64,000 nt of DNA from Sipunculus nudus (taxonomy: Eukaryota; Annelida; Sipuncula; Golfingiida; Sipunculidae). How positions within the stretch are numbered: position 1 is the first letter of the stretch; each line of letters begins with the position of its first letter. The stretch spans positions 27,432,956 through 27,496,955 of the forward strand of contig CM049318.1 of assembly GCA_026874595.1 (NCBI GenBank), written 5' to 3'. Shown one piece after another: positions 1 to 12,419 of the stretch. The notes under the pieces were generated by a model, which had not been told where the DNA came from, ran no database searches, and saw nothing but the letters and a program-made list of their open reading frames with translations. Position numbers and translations under genes: made by a program.

Positions 1-54
1 ATATCATATTATGTATTCTGATGGGCAGAATGTCTCTTTAACATTTTGACGTAC

Positions 55-495
55 CATTAGGTCTGATGATCTCCCACTCTCCTGTAGCTCCGTAACCCGT
101 TGAGAACCCAACAGTCGTGACAGCATGAGGGTTAGGGTCTATCCAGTCCATGAAAGTCTCTGAATCGATGATCCCGCCACGCCCAGTCTTGATCCTTCCA
201 TCCTTCCATGATATCCAGAAGGTTTTCATCACGGTGCATGACAAGAAGAATGATGTATCGGCAGAATGGAGAATTTGCCCTCCGACTGCCTTTTTAATAA
301 CAGAGCGCAAGTTGTTAAAGCCACCAATGACAATTTCGTATGTCATGTTTTGGGTGTTGCGGGCATATGCTGAGAGTGCTATGTGTGCATCGTTGCAGGC
401 ACGGACTTTGAATGATAAACTGTACCTCCCCAGTACCGAAACGAAGAAGCGTTCATAGGTGTGTTCATTAGGAGTCCAAACAGTTGTTCCATGAG
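55..495 (-). CDS. Module M24, single-exon Methyltransf_FA domain (last in window)
   Basis: A complete phase 1-1 exon: VWTPNEHTYERFFVSV, RACNDAHIAL, YEIVIGGFNNLRSVIKK, FFLSCTVMKTFWISW, KTGRGG, IDPNPHAVTTV and STGYGATGEWEI. Acceptor TTTCCAG, donor GTACGT. Because it ends in a donor with a phase 1 overhang, at least one more exon lies beyond position 1. An N-M-T sequon lies before the Y-E strand. Confidence 0.94.
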
Positions 496-962
496 CTGGA
501 AATAACCAATGGATATTACAAATTTAAAATGTCCATCAAAAGCCTTTAAAAAGATCACCAAGTTCACACATTGCACAGTTTGTGAGTTCTTGCTGGTAAA
601 GCTGCAGTTACTTTAATATGTTACACTAATATGTACATTATTATAAAAGCTGAATACTTTAACAAGTATTTACAAGTTTTGGGACGCTCGTACACTGTTT
701 ATTAATTTTTACCCCCTCCTTTTCCAGCATAGTAGTCAACAACAGCAGGTAGGCCGCTACAGGCAAAAAGAGGTCACATCAGGTATTTCTGTACAGTGTT
801 TAAAGATTTGCAGATGTTTGTGAATGTCTTAAAGGTAGTTTGTTTTGCATATGTTCTCCATTCTCCTATGGTAAATAGCTAACTCCTGTGTGCATGTTAC
901 GTGTGTGGATATTTGCATGTGTTTGCTGTGGTAAGCATCTGTCACAGTGGGTGACCACTTAC
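496..962. other. Intron between M23 and M24
   Basis: Nothing recognised in this 467-base stretch. Other introns of 300-900 bases in 7790-9143, 11742-12419, 18183-19015, 28383-29087, 33971-34591, 36973-37627, 49918-52751 and 54723-61260 are likewise without recognised features beyond those listed. Confidence 0.5.
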
Positions 963-1204
963 TGTCTTTGCGTGAGAACTTCCAGTCAGCCGGAGCTTCT
1001 GATGCCAGGCCAACACCATGAACTGGATGTGGGTTGGGCAGGTTATACGACAGGAACATGTTAGCGTACAGCTGACCTTGACCTACGTTTATGACTTGAT
1101 CCGTCCAGCTAATCCAGAAAGATCTCATCTCCTGACAGTGGAGAATGTTGTTCGTCTGTGCTGTTTTCAAGTTTTCTCCGTTTACACTGCCTCTAATTAC
1201 AGAC
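963..1204 (-). CDS. Module M23, second exon
   Basis: Encodes SVIRGSVNGENLKTAQTN, ILHCQEMRSFWISW, NVGQGQLY, LPNPHPVHG and ADWKFSRKD. Phase 2 start (CCTTCAG), phase 1 end (GTAAGT). Confidence 0.92.
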
Positions 1205-1486
1205 CTGAAGGAACAGAATTTTCGAGTTTAAATTGACATTATGATAACATTTCATATTAAATCCACTAGAAACTTGCACATTCTTGGGTAGATGTCCCCT
1301 ACGCTCAGATATCTGTCAAAGGTGGAACAGGGTAGTTTTAAAATTGTAAATGTGTATGTTAATCTTTAAATTCATAGTGAGGCGGTGGATATCATAATGA
1401 TCTAAGACTTCTCAATGACTGAATCAGAACTGTTCAATCAGAAATTTGCATGTATGACTTAATCCAATCATAACTCCTGTACTTAC

Positions 1487-1679
1487 TGTGTGTTTCCATA
1501 TCCTCCAATTACTACTTCGTACGTTGGGCTGTTGCGCTCCTGCCCTGGAACCTGAGACAAGGCGATGTGGCCGTCGTTACAAGCTTGGATACTAAAGGTA
1601 AAGTAGTTCCTGTTCGGGAATGCCCACAGGAAGCGGTATTCATACACTTCTGGAGTGTGCAGGAAGTATGTGTTGCCCT
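1487..1679 (-). CDS. Module M23, first exon
   Basis: Encodes GNTYFLHTPEVYEYRFLW, IQACNDGHIAL, YEVVIGGYGNT and a split Gln. Phase 1 start (TTTGTAG after a T-run), phase 2 end (GTAAGT). Confidence 0.93.
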
Positions 1680-2429
1680 CTACAAAAAAAAAGTTTAAAT
1701 TACAGTGAACAAGTCAGAAGGGCCCCTTAAATGTTGATAATACACAATAATGTGCTGATCACAATCAACCCCCCCCCCCCCCCGGCCTTTACAATACTGT
1801 TACATCACACATTTTGCAGGTATAACATATGACACTGTGTTTAGTGAATAGAAATTTGTTCTAGGTTTCTCATGTGTGCAAATGGGTCAGAAATACATTA
1901 AAGTTTTCCCTGAGAACCTGTTGGGGCACATGAAAGATTAAAGTCGTGTCAATTTTTCTTATTAATTTTTTTTTGGGGGGGGGGGGGGTAAGGGGGGGGG
2001 AGAGTAAAGAAAAACAAGGGTTTCTTTTTATGTTCTTTAAGCAGCCTTAAAATCCATGAAATTGTTTACTAAAGGTATCCACATTTGTTCAACAGCCCTT
2101 AAATTTTATCATATTTATCACCACAGGAGAATAGAATAGAACATTTAATTACAGGCTGTAAAAAAATGTTGACTACTTTTTATTATACAAGCAAAATGAA
2201 ACAAGGCCTACAGGCCTAATGTGAACCTGTGCAAAGTTTAGGAGTATGAATGAAAGTTTATTTTTAAAATTTAATATTGATCCTCTTAAGTCCTGCATAT
2301 CTACCTTAGTCATTATGATTTCAGCAAAATGGACGTTTCCAACCTGCAAGTTTCAGACTAGGACATTTTAAAACAAGAATATGGTTAGTTGACAAGCGAC
2401 TGTGTATCCACAGAAATCAGAGTGGGACG

Positions 2430-3960
2430 GGTGAAGTGAGGCATGGATTAAGTGGCAAGGGGAATAGAGTGAGGTGTGTTGCATATTAGCATGGATGTCT
2501 GCAGCTAAACGTGAATGGTGCCACCTGTCATAAAATTGAGAAAATTGTCCAGGATGTATAAACCTGCAAAATTTCAGGTGGATAAGTTGAACCACTTCTG
2601 AGATATAAGTAATTTTATCCCAAGGCAGATGAACAGATGGACGCTGTGCATAAGTGATAGCAGGTGGCGCCACCAATTTTGCCTATGATGAAGAGCTATG
2701 TGAGATCTATACACATGCAAAATTTTGGCCCAATCAGTCAAACGGTTGACGAGATATGAGCTTGGATGTCTGCAGAGTAAACCTGAATGTAGGTGGTTCC
2801 ACCTTTCATAAAATCAAGAGAGCCGTCCAGGATGTATAAACCTGCAAAATTTCAGGTGGAAAAGTCAATCCACTGCTGAGATATGAGTGATTTTATCCCA
2901 AGGCAGATGAACAGATGGACGCTGTGCATAATTGGTTGCAGGTGGCACCACCAATTTTGCCTATGATGAAGAGCTATGTGAGATCTATACACATGCAAAA
3001 TTTTGGCCCATACATTCAAACGGTTCCCAAGATATGAGCTTGGATGTCTGCAGAGTAAACCTGAATGTAGGTGGTTCCACCTTTCATAAAATCAAGAGAG
3101 CCGTCCAGGATGTATAAACCTGCAAAATTTCGGGTGGAAAAGTCAATCCACTGCTGAGATATGAGTGATTTTATCCCAAGGCAGATGACCAGATGGACGC
3201 TGTGCATAATTGGTTGCAGGTGGCGCCACCAGTTTTGCCTATGATGAAGAGCTATGTGAGATCTATATACATTCAAAATTTTGGCCCAATCGGTCAAATG
3301 GTTCCCGAGATATGAGCTTGGATGTCTGCAGAGAAAACCTGATGTCTGCAGAGTAAACCTGAATGTAGGTGGCACAACCTGTCATAAAATCAAGAAAGCT
3401 GTCTAGGATGTAAAAACCTGCAAAATTTCAGGTGTAAAAGTCAAACCACTGCTGAGATATTAGTGATTTTATCCCAAGGCAGATGAACAGATGGATGCTG
3501 TGCATAAATGGTTGCAGGTGGCGCCACCAGTTTTGCCTATGATGAAGAGCTATGTGAGATCAATATACATGCAAAATGTTGGCCCAATCAGTCAAACGGT
3601 TCCCATAGATATGAGCTTGGATGTCTGCAGAGAAAACCTGAATGTAGGTGGCGCCACCTGTCATAAAATAGAGAAAGCTGTCCAGAATGTATAAACCTGC
3701 AAAATTTCAGGTGGAAAAGTCAAACCACTGCTGAGATATAAGTGATATTATCCCAAGGCAGATGGACACTGTGCAAAAATGACTGCAGGTGGTGCCACCA
3801 TTTTTAGTGTATGTTATAAAGCTATCAAAGGGCTACATTTGTGCAAAACTTTTAGCCTGATCGGTCAAACGGTTCCCGAGATATGTGGGTTTATGTGTGG
3901 AAACAGACACACAAATGGACGCTGGGCAGCGAGGAGAGGTCAGAGGGTCAACCAAGAATG
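2430..3960 (+). repeat. ~278-base tandem units with GGTGGCGCCACC core
   Basis: About five units; landmarks recur near 2664, 2941, 3220, 3516 and 3785. Each unit holds two ~140-base halves. Each half begins at a GGTGGCGCCACC-like palindrome and ends in a GAGATAT-AG segment, so the unit is a dimer of older monomers. One unit (about 3330-3360) has a short local duplication. Confidence 0.75.
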
Positions 3961-4402
3961 AGGGCGCAGCAGTTCACATGTGACCTGATGATAAACCTGA
4001 TTCGCTAAAAATGCAAACCAAGTTTCTTCAAACAGTTGAAAGATATAGTTCCAATAATCTGGGAACTCTGCATCTAGACACTGTGTCTAGATGTCTAGAC
4101 GCTGTGTCTAGACGTCTAGACACTTTGTCTAGACACCCGCCAGAGCCAGCTCAGTTGCCATGGTGATGTCTGGACCCCACCTGTTTCTACTGAGTGACCT
4201 CTTGACTTGGCTGCTGAAACTCAGCATGATGTCAAATCTGTTTTCAAACACAGAAAGCCTTTTTTCAATTGACTACAATGCCTTTTTTAAAGCTGTATTA
4301 ACCCAATTTTTTTTATAAAACTGGCAGAACCCTACCATAGCATTATTCTTGTAAAGTTTAAACCAATCAGGTTAACAGTTTCATCATAAATCAGTGTATA
4401 AG

Positions 4403-4738
4403 GCCAAAATAAAAATAAGGTATGGTTCTCAGGCACTTTTTTTCAGAAATCAATGCGGGCGGGCGGATTTTTTATATTTAATTTTTTGGTATGTATCGAT
4501 AAAAATGTCAAATGATAACATAAAAGGATGATAATAACAGATTTATTTTGCTAAACAAGTAAAAGCACTACATAACAAAGGGAATTGTATGATTTTATCT
4601 TCTTGAAAGAAATGTCCGAGCGGCTGCAACTCATAATTGGTAAGTTTCTATTAAAAATCAAAATAAAAATTTTTTATGCGGGGGTTTAACATTGATGCGG
4701 GCGGTGCCTGAGAACCATACCTTTTATTTTTTTTGGCC
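4403..4738. mobile_element. MITE with GGTATGGTTCTCAGGCAC inverted ends, nested in copy 1
   Basis: Left arm GCCAAAATAAAAATAAGGTA running to the CTCAGGCAC end; the right arm is its near-perfect inverse. TAAG occurs directly on both sides (4399-4402, 4739-4742). The related element at 25207-27564 reads straight through the equivalent place (GTATAAGCTAGAAG near 27040), which gives an empty-site comparison. Confidence 0.75.
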
Positions 4739-5392
4739 TAAGGTAGAAGAGTTTAAAATTACATTTGTGCTTGTAAAAAAAACATCAGGTGGCACCACCA
4801 ATACCTCAATTTCAGATATGACATATGTGACAAACAGTGGTATAAAATTTGGTGATTATAGCTCTAGCCGTTTCTGAGATTTTAATTTTAGTGTGCTTAT
4901 TTGGACAGATGACCACGTTCAACCTCCTGTAACTCAGCCAAAAATCTCCAAAATGGAACCATTTGAACAAACTTTCAAGAGAGAGATTGTTCCAGGGATC
5001 ATTTCTGTGAAATATTGGACAATTTGCCTGGACAGTTTCGGAGAAGAAGATTTTTAAAGCTTTTTTAGCTTTTTCCCTATAAAATCTAAGTAAAATGCAG
5101 TTAGAAAAAAATAAACAAAATCCCATAGAGTTTTCCAGATGACTGATTATTTGCAAAAAATTTGGTGATGCTAGATTCTGCCGTTTTTGAGATCGCTATG
5201 GTTAACGTACAGACCACGCACCATCGCATAAGCTCACAGGTTCACTAAAAATCTGATCACTGATGTTTGTTGAATCATGTTACATCATCTGTGATTTATA
5301 TTGTTAAATTACCTCATTAATTAAAGACTACACAACAAGTGATCATTCAAAACATATGTCATTTTATATATTAATTACAGGTAGTCACATAC

Positions 5393-5836
5393 CTCCGAGC
5401 ATCTCATTGAAGAACCATTCACCATCACTGTTAAAACCATTGGAGACGGCGATGGAGTTGACTGCTTGTGGATTTGGATCTCGCCACCAAAGGAAACGAT
5501 TGGATCCATAAATGGCACCGCGGCCGACTTCAATTAGACCATTTTTCCAGCCGACCCAGAAAGTGCGTGGTTCAGCGGGGCTCAGAATACGGGGTGTCTC
5601 AGCTGTGTGCACATGGTTACCCATGACACTTTCCTTAATTACTGATTGAGTATTGTGCCATCCTCCTATGACAATTTCGTACGTATATGAGTTGAACACA
5701 CCAGGATGTTCTGAGAGTGCGATGTGGGCATCACTTCCCGCACGTAAGGTGAACGAGAAGTAGTCATGCCCTGTCACTGATATCCAGAAGCTGTTGTATG
5801 TGTACTCAGTCGGGGCCTTGTAGTGGGTTGATTTCA
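5393..5836 (-). CDS. Module M22, single-exon Methyltransf_FA domain
   Basis: A complete phase 1-1 exon: TLRAGSDAHIAL, YEIVIGGWHNTQSVIK, RILSPAEPRTFWVGW, EVGRGAIYG, WRDPNPQAVN and DGEWFFNEMLGG. Both conserved cysteines are missing (Gly and Pro in their places). Acceptor ATTTCAG, donor GTATGT. Confidence 0.94.
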
Positions 5837-5870
5837 CTGAAATGACAAGATTTTTATTACAAACAATTAA

Positions 5871-6900
5871 AAACTAGATGTGGTCAGACAATGATCCTCA
5901 GAGGGCCCCACATTTCTGGTAGTGCTAGACTAGTTTGCATGTGTGAAAAGTTTAGGTCAGAGTTGAAAAATATGACAAACAGAATTAGGTTTTTATCCAT
6001 ATGCATGAGGGAAAATATCCTTCTTGTTCAAATAATATTAAAGAAGATATATCTGGAAAAAATGTGTGCAATAGATACTCCCCGATTGTACTCTGTTGTC
6101 CACATTTAATTTTGAGCAACTCTGCATTTCAATAGGTCAGAAGCCCCCATATAGGCACCAATGATCCCTGTGAATTTGAGAAAGATCAAGCATGTTCTTG
6201 TTGAGATATCGGGTGTGAAAGAAAAACATTGATTGTGCTATAGCAGCCATATTGGAATTTCAACAGGTCTGCAATTCGATAGAGATGGAGCCCTTATAGG
6301 TACAAATCATCCCTGTGAATTTTGGAAAGCTGAAGTATGTTGTTGTTGAGTTATCTTGCGCAAAAGAAAATCAGCAATTGGGCTGTGGTGGCCATATTGA
6401 AATTAGGACAGGTCTGTAATTCAATAGCTCTGGAGCCCTCATATGTATCAACCATCCCTGTGAATTTGGGAAAGCTGCAGTATGTTATTGTTGAGTTATT
6501 GCGCCCGAAAGAAAACAGCAATGGGGCTGTGGTGGCCATATTGGAATTCTGACAAGTCTGTAATTTGATAGGTCTGGAGCCTTCATAGGTACCAATCATC
6601 CCTGTGAATTTGGGAAAACTGCAGTATGTTGTTGTTGAGTTATCGCGCGCGAAAGAAAATCAGCGACTGGGCTGTCGCAGCCATATTGGAATTCCGACAA
6701 GTCTGTAATTCGAAAGGTCTTGAGCCCTCATAGGTACCATCATCCCTGTGAATTTGGGAAAGCTGCTGTATGTTGTTTTTGAGTTATGGCTTGCGAAAGA
6801 AAGTGTCACAGACGGAAGTACAGATGGACGGAAGGAAGGACCGATGGAAGGATGGACTGACACGTTGATCACTATAGGGCACTGCTTGTCAAGTGGGGCC
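5871..6900 (+). mobile_element. ~145-base tandem-unit element, copy 1
   Basis: Begins ACTAGATGTGGTCAGACA and ends near GGGCACTGCTTGTCAAG. The centre carries about five units of ~145 bases marked by GGAGCCCTCATAGGTACCAA (near 6140, 6283, 6428, 6568, 6716). A second copy lies at 38545-39682. No coding capacity. Confidence 0.72.
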
Positions 6901-7348
6901 CAAAAAATTTAAAGATAATGTAACAATATATGAAACTGAAGCCACCACACATATGAAGGCAACCACAGTATACTAAACATAGGCATGTATGGATCTCATT
7001 CAAAGATCACACTTATTGGACATGAGACAAAAGATAATAGATTAACCAGTTTCTCTTTTGAAGCAATTTAACCATCTGAATTTTCCATGAATTTAGTTAT
7101 TTTTTTTAAATTCCCTGGCTTTTTCCCTGATTGGAAAAAGAGACTCCTATTTTCCCTGATTTTAAATAATCGCCTGGATGGTTGGGACTCTGCTTAAGAA
7201 AGAAATGTTAATAATTATTTTGAAAGACATGCATGGTATACTTATATTTTTTTGAAGAAATGACAAGGATTACATAATTAGCATGACTGGTCTGTTACAC
7301 TTAATGCTTTATGATAAATGACAAGAATTAATTAACTTTTATAATTAC

Positions 7349-7789
7349 CCTGGTTTTTCCTGACCTGCCACTGTCCTATGACTTCTCTTGTAGTGGAAAG
7401 TGAGACACCTGTAATAGCGGAATAGTCGGAAACGCGCCAGTCCATAAAGTAGGCGGGGCCAACCCTGCTGCCTTTACCGACATGGATTGTGTTTTCGTCC
7501 CAGCTGATCCAAAACTGCCTATATTCCGTGCAGCTCAGGATTCCAGTTGTCACTGCACTGGCGACCTCTACTGGATTTTGTGGACGTCTATCCCGGATTA
7601 CTGACCTCTCATTGTCCTGATCGCCTAGTATGATCTCGTACGCTGCTGTACCAAGACCACCTGTGGCTGCGAGTCCAATGTATGCACTTCTGCATGCTCG
7701 CACCTTGAATTTGAACCAGTAGTGTACGGGAATCATGTTGAACATTGTGTAGTCATAGTAACTGGGTGTGATCATTACGTATGTATCAG
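7349..7789 (-). CDS. Module M21, single-exon Methyltransf_FA domain
   Basis: A complete phase 1-1 exon: DTYVMITPSYYDYTMF, RACRSAYIGL, YEIILGDQDNERSVIR, GILSCTEYRQFWISW, HVGKGSRVG and IGQWQVRKNQG. Acceptor CCTTCCAG, donor GTAATT. Both cysteines present. Confidence 0.94.
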
Positions 7790-8079
7790 CTGGAAGGAAA
7801 AGAAATAAAACATTAAATTAAGAAATCATTACCACTGAAGAGAAATTGTAACATCTTGGGTAAACTGTGGAATAAAACAAATAAATAAATGTTAAAGGGA
7901 TTTTATTTTACACTGCTTATATATATATCTTAATAGTCATCAGCTAAATCCTTAATTTACTACTCATAAAATATACAGCAACAGTGGGGGAATTCATTTT
8001 TGAGGTACTCAAAAAAAATTTGAATAAGGCATTGCTGTAAACATGTGTGGTTTTTAAAAGACAGCTAGTCACTGCATAC

Positions 8080-8339
8080 TTTGCAGGGAGTAGACCTCAA
8101 ATGTAGCAACTCCATGATCGGAGCCGACACCAATCCAATTGACAGCTCGGGGCGAATCAGCATCATCCTGCCACTGGACAATCATCCCGACACCGGGTTT
8201 GACTCCACGTCCAAGTTGTACATTACCACTGAACCAGCTGACCCAGAATGGCCGCATCTCATTACAATTCAGAATCTGAGGAGTGTCCACTTCTATCTCA
8301 GGGTTATCATCATTCTGCTTCTCACTGCGTATTGCTGTC
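8080..8339 (-). CDS. Module M20, second exon
   Basis: Encodes TAIRSEKQNDDN, ILNCNEMRPFWVSW, QLGRGVKPGVG, WQDDADSPRAVN and ATFEVYSLQ. Phase 2 start (TTTACAG), phase 1 end (GTATGC). Confidence 0.92.
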
Positions 8340-9143
8340 CTGTAAAACAAAACAAGAACATATACAGGCAATGGTCACCTTTAAGTTATTACAATGGAGT
8401 GCCAAAAGCTTTGGGGGACAAGCTTTCTCCAGGGTTAAGGGAGGCCAGACTTTTCAGGGCTAGCCATAGTTTTCATGCCTTGCCCTGGCGACAACACTGG
8501 CCCAGAAGTAATTAATTAGGGTCACCCTTTCTGGGCATGAACACCTGAGTGCAGATGTAACTGAAAAATTTATTTGAAATATTTATTTACTTGAAACATA
8601 TTTTGTAAAAACAAATAAATTTTAGGTTCCTCATTTGTAATGTCAGAAAAACAAATTTTATGGGGGAATAAATGGCATTCAGAAAACTTGCGCTTCACTG
8701 TAGTAAAACCATAATTGAACTGTGACTCACAAATTAAATTCTGGCTAGCGGAACTTTTCCATAACCATGTGCTTTATGGGTTGTGATTGTTTGCTGTGTT
8801 TGGGTCAAAGAAGCAAGTTTTGCTGGTTTGGTCTTAGACAAAATATAAGCCGAAGGCCTTGACAGGAAACTCGGGGTAAAGATATGGTAAAACCTGTGCA
8901 TTTTTTATTTGAAATATAATAGAATGTGATCCATCTTGTTAATATAACGGCTCTGAACACCCAGTGTCATTTGGTCACCACCAGGTGCACTAGTAAGGTG
9001 CAAAAAGTCATAGATTTAAACTTTAAACTGACCTCATTTTATCATACCTTGGCATTCAGATACTTTCATATCAGTCTACCTGTCACTGACCTGACAAAGT
9101 TTATTGTATACCCTTTTTGACATCAAAGATATTATGTACAAAC

Positions 9144-9336
9144 CTCATGTTGTTACGTATTCCAATAGCGATCTCATATGTATTGTGGTCTGTGACAGCA
9201 TACTGCTCCGAGAGTGCGATGTATGCGTCATGGCAAGCTCGAACTTTGAAGACAAATTGGATGTCTTCATCTGCTGTCCTCCATAATGTCTTGTAGTTGG
9301 GGTATTTGTCTTGTGTGACAACACGCATGGAGGGGG
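9144..9336 (-). CDS. Module M20, first exon
   Basis: Encodes PSMRVVTQDKYPNYKTLW, RACHDAYIAL, YEIAIGIRNNM and a split Arg. Phase 1 start (TTTCAG), phase 2 end (GTTTGT). Same length (193) and phases as the first exon of M23. Confidence 0.92.
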
Positions 9337-9394
9337 CTGAAAGAATAAAAAACTGCACAGTTAAAAAGCTAAAAAGCACTCAAAGACCACATAC

Positions 9395-9406
9395 CTCCAC
9401 TAGCTC
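9395..9406 (-). CDS. Possible micro-exon or linker between M19 and M20
   Basis: A GTATGT donor follows a stretch coding A-S-G-G in phase 1, and a CCAG lies 12 bases upstream. The frame stays open further upstream (to about 9530) with Trp/Met/Asn-rich residues. It could be a small Gly/Ser linker like L3 or a chance splice-like site; M19 joins M20 in frame without it. Confidence 0.25.
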
Positions 9407-10059
9407 CTGGATTCACATTAGGATCCATCCGAGAATATAACCAATTATTATCTCTTCTTCCATGGGACATGGTCCACGGTTTTGCAAAATTTAATAGAAA
9501 TTCACAGAAAATATTTGGAGATATGGTATGGGAAATCTGTCCCAAAATTTAAATGATCTGCTCAAAAATAATCTACAAACATAATCCCAACAGATTGGAG
9601 GAGGAAATTAAAGGCTAGTTGCCTCCAGCAGGAGGTTATGTGTTCATCCCTGTTTGTGTGTGTTTGTTTGCAACATAATTAACACAACCATAAATCTCAT
9701 GATTTTTCAGTGCATCTCAGGAATGGGCCAATGAAGAAAAAATTACATTTTTGTGCGGATCTCGCATGTGATATGGGTTTCACAAAATGAATGAACCTTG
9801 GAATATGGGCCAGATAAGTGACTGCAAAACAGTTTTTGGAGCATCATACATGATGGAGGCTTGCATTCCTTAGAATGAAGATATCCAGTATAATTATATT
9901 ATATATCAAAATACTCATTTCATTTTGTACCTTTCCATGTGTCTGAAAATTTTTGAGATAAAATTAATAAATTTAAGTTCTTTATTTTAAATTTTGTTAA
10001 TGAAATGTGATTTTTGAAAATCGGCAATTAAGATTCTAATAGATGTGAGTATCACCTAC
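9407..10059. other. Intron between M19 and M20
   Basis: Apart from the uncertain micro-exon at its lower end, about 650 bases with no family repeat or coding signature I recognise. Confidence 0.5.
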
Positions 10060-10329
10060 CATAGTCTTGGTTGAACTCCCATACTCCACCCTGACTGTTT
10101 GGTCCAGTGTACACTCCAACCGACGTGACAGCACGAGGGCTGCCATCTTGCCAAGAGATCAGTTCGTCATCGAATGGCTTCCCACGACCAAGACGGATAT
10201 TACTGTTGTCCCATGAGATCCAGAAAGGTCGCAGCACGTTGCAAGACAAGAGGGGCGGGGTGTTTTCATCATGCTGATCGGGTGAGTTTATATTTCTCTT
10301 GATGATTACCTCACTGTTCCCGTTAGCAC
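10060..10329 (-). CDS. Module M19, second exon
   Basis: Encodes ANGNSEVIIKRN, PPLLSCNVLRPFWISW, RLGRGKPF, WQDGSPRAV and GVWEFNQDY. Phase 1 start (TATTTTAG), phase 1 end (GTAGGT). The split Gly restores V-V-I-G-A-N-G-N. Confidence 0.91.
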
Positions 10330-10662
10330 CTAAAATAGTCAAGCATGTAGCTGACTTTTCTTTAAAATAAAGGAAAGGTCTATCGCCTGTAGGTGGCGCT
10401 GTCTTTAGAATGAGGTTGAAGGTAACCAAACAATAAGAATTATTATCAAACCTGGATTTTTATATCAGGACTTTCATGTGGCTCTTGAGGAATACAGGAA
10501 AAGTTTTACAGGAGCACTGAAACAATAATATAGGAGTTTATAATAGTTTTTAAAGCAAAATATAGGATATATATTGGATTTTGCACTGTTCAATAATGGT
10601 TTACACAGTAACTTAACATGCCCATCTGTTCTCTAGAGAGCTTCTAAATTTCTGTATATTTG

Positions 10663-10666
<4 letters not shown>

Positions 10667-10726
<60 letters not shown>

Positions 10727-10740
10727 TATATAAATATATA
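10667..10740. repeat. (AT)n microsatellite
   Basis: A run of about 70 bases of alternating A and T, with two TAAATATATA interruptions at its right end. Lies in the intron between the two M19 exons. Confidence 0.95.
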
Positions 10741-11077
10741 CACACTTGTAATGCATCACATACAAAGTTACAAGCACATTTCCAAAAGAGAGCTGAATGT
10801 TTTCAATAATAATAGGTCTATACTCTATACCACAATGATTATTCAGTAATAACAGTTACAAAAAAAAAAAATTGTGTAGTGAAACCATTTAGGAAAATAT
10901 AGAACATTATGACCGAAATATAGGAAATTATAGGAGAACATATTTTCATAGAAAAATATAGAACATATATGAGTCAGTGGGACCTCTGGCATATGCATGG
11001 GCCTTGGAATAATCCAGAAGTCACAACTTATAGGGTAAATATCTAGGGTTTTATTGAAATATCACCATTTAATCTAC

Positions 11078-11152
11078 GAGGCACTTGTGGGATCTGAATA
11101 AGGACCTTCCACTCTGTGGTCCAAGGCCTTAACCACTTGGCTGCGTCCAAAA
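11078..11152 (-). repeat. tRNA-like SINE head or tRNA pseudogene
   Basis: On the minus strand, GCAGCCAAGTGGTTAAGGC is a good box A / D-arm, and TTCAGATCCC about 40 bases later resembles box B. There is no intact acceptor stem that I can pair, so a tRNA-derived SINE head or relic is more likely than a working tRNA gene. Confidence 0.5.
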
Positions 11153-11573
11153 CCTTGTGTCCTGTGAACATAAGCTGCCTTTCACAATTAGGACTTTTTC
11201 CTAGTCAATAAATTTTGTCAAATATACTAAGTGCATGATTTTATACTATTTTGTATACTAACTCTAAGTCACCAACTGCATTTCTGATATCATTGAAAAG
11301 ATGGTTTTGTTAGACAGGTGTCTCTTTTGAAAGAAAAAAGCCTGATGTATGACCTTCATATGGAAAAAACAAAACAAACTGCCACAAATATGACAAGGAA
11401 TTTGGTTTTAACAGACTTCTTTTGGGCGGGGCACAAGTTGTTATATTTTACCATATCAGAAACATAAAACTGACTCATGAGGTCTCACATTTAATTGTCA
11501 ATCTAACATGAACATGGAAATAGAATGGAATAGTTCAGTTTTTTAATTCATGATAGCCATTACATCCACTCAC

Positions 11574-11741
11574 CAATGACTACTTCATATGCACGTCCTG
11601 ATGTGTTGCCAGGGAACTCTGGTAAGATGATATGGGCATCTTCACACGTTTGGACCTTAAATGCAAACCATGGAACACTTGATGTCATCCATGTCTGGAT
11701 TTCTCCTGAGGAGGCCGGTGTTGTCGCCGTGTAACTCTTTC
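11574..11741 (-). CDS. Module M19, first exon
   Basis: Encodes KSYTATTPASSGEIQTW, VQTCEDAHIIL and YEVVIG. Phase 1 start (TAACAG) and phase 1 end at GTGAGT inside the Gly after V-I. An N-T-S sequon precedes the Y-E-V strand. Confidence 0.91.
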
Positions 11742-12419
11742 CTGTTACAAAATATAGCATCCTATACTGAATGATCAACCATGAATATTAAGGGAACCAC
11801 CATTTTCCAGGCAGTGATTATTGCAAACAGGAATTCATATTATGTGACCTATGGCACATGCATTATGACATAACAGCAATATTTGAACAAAATTTGCATA
11901 TAAATGCCAATTTATCATAATGCAGTGGTAAATGCAACAATTTAAGGCCATAATTGATCACTGTAGATGCTAAAGCTTCTTAAACATCTGTGTGATAAAA
12001 GAGACAGGAATAGTTTATAAAACTACATCAACAACAGTTAGGTTTAAAAGATTTGGGTTTTAGGTTTCAGTTCATGTTCATGTCTCAAAATTTGGAAGGA
12101 TGACAACCCATAGGTTAGTAGATCCATTCAACAACATATAAACAATTTTTTTACCTGTATTTGTATGTTTAACTCTGCTCTAATGATGGTTACAAGGATT
12201 CTTTCATTAAATTCCAGGAATAAGCTCAAAACCCTGCTTTTCTCAGATTTTGAAATGGCAATTTTTTAGAACTTCTAAGGAAATCAAGATGTGCATATAC
12301 CCTGATTATAGAACAATGCTCTATCATTTGATTTTGGTAATATTCTTATCATTTAAGCATCAAGCCTCTTTAATAATCTAACTGACAGGTTTACATTCAC
12401 AAATTTTGTTTTACCTATA

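Larger units (their letters stand above)
2201..5250 (+). mobile_element. Inverted-repeat-ended element, copy 1 (~3.05 kb)
   Basis: The left end carries GTGAACCTGTG (2221-2231) and the right end its inverse CACAGGTTCAC (5235-5245). The interior has a run of ~278-base tandem units (about 2430-3960), then single-copy sequence shared with the copies at 12420 and 25207. No transposase frame is present, so it is non-autonomous. It resembles pearl/MITE-type elements with tandem cores known from bivalves; the class is not proven. Confidence 0.7.

Noticed and set aside
11078-11152. A functional tRNA gene.
   Set aside because: Box A and box B-like elements exist, but I could not pair a complete acceptor stem and anticodon arm; a SINE head or pseudogene is more likely.
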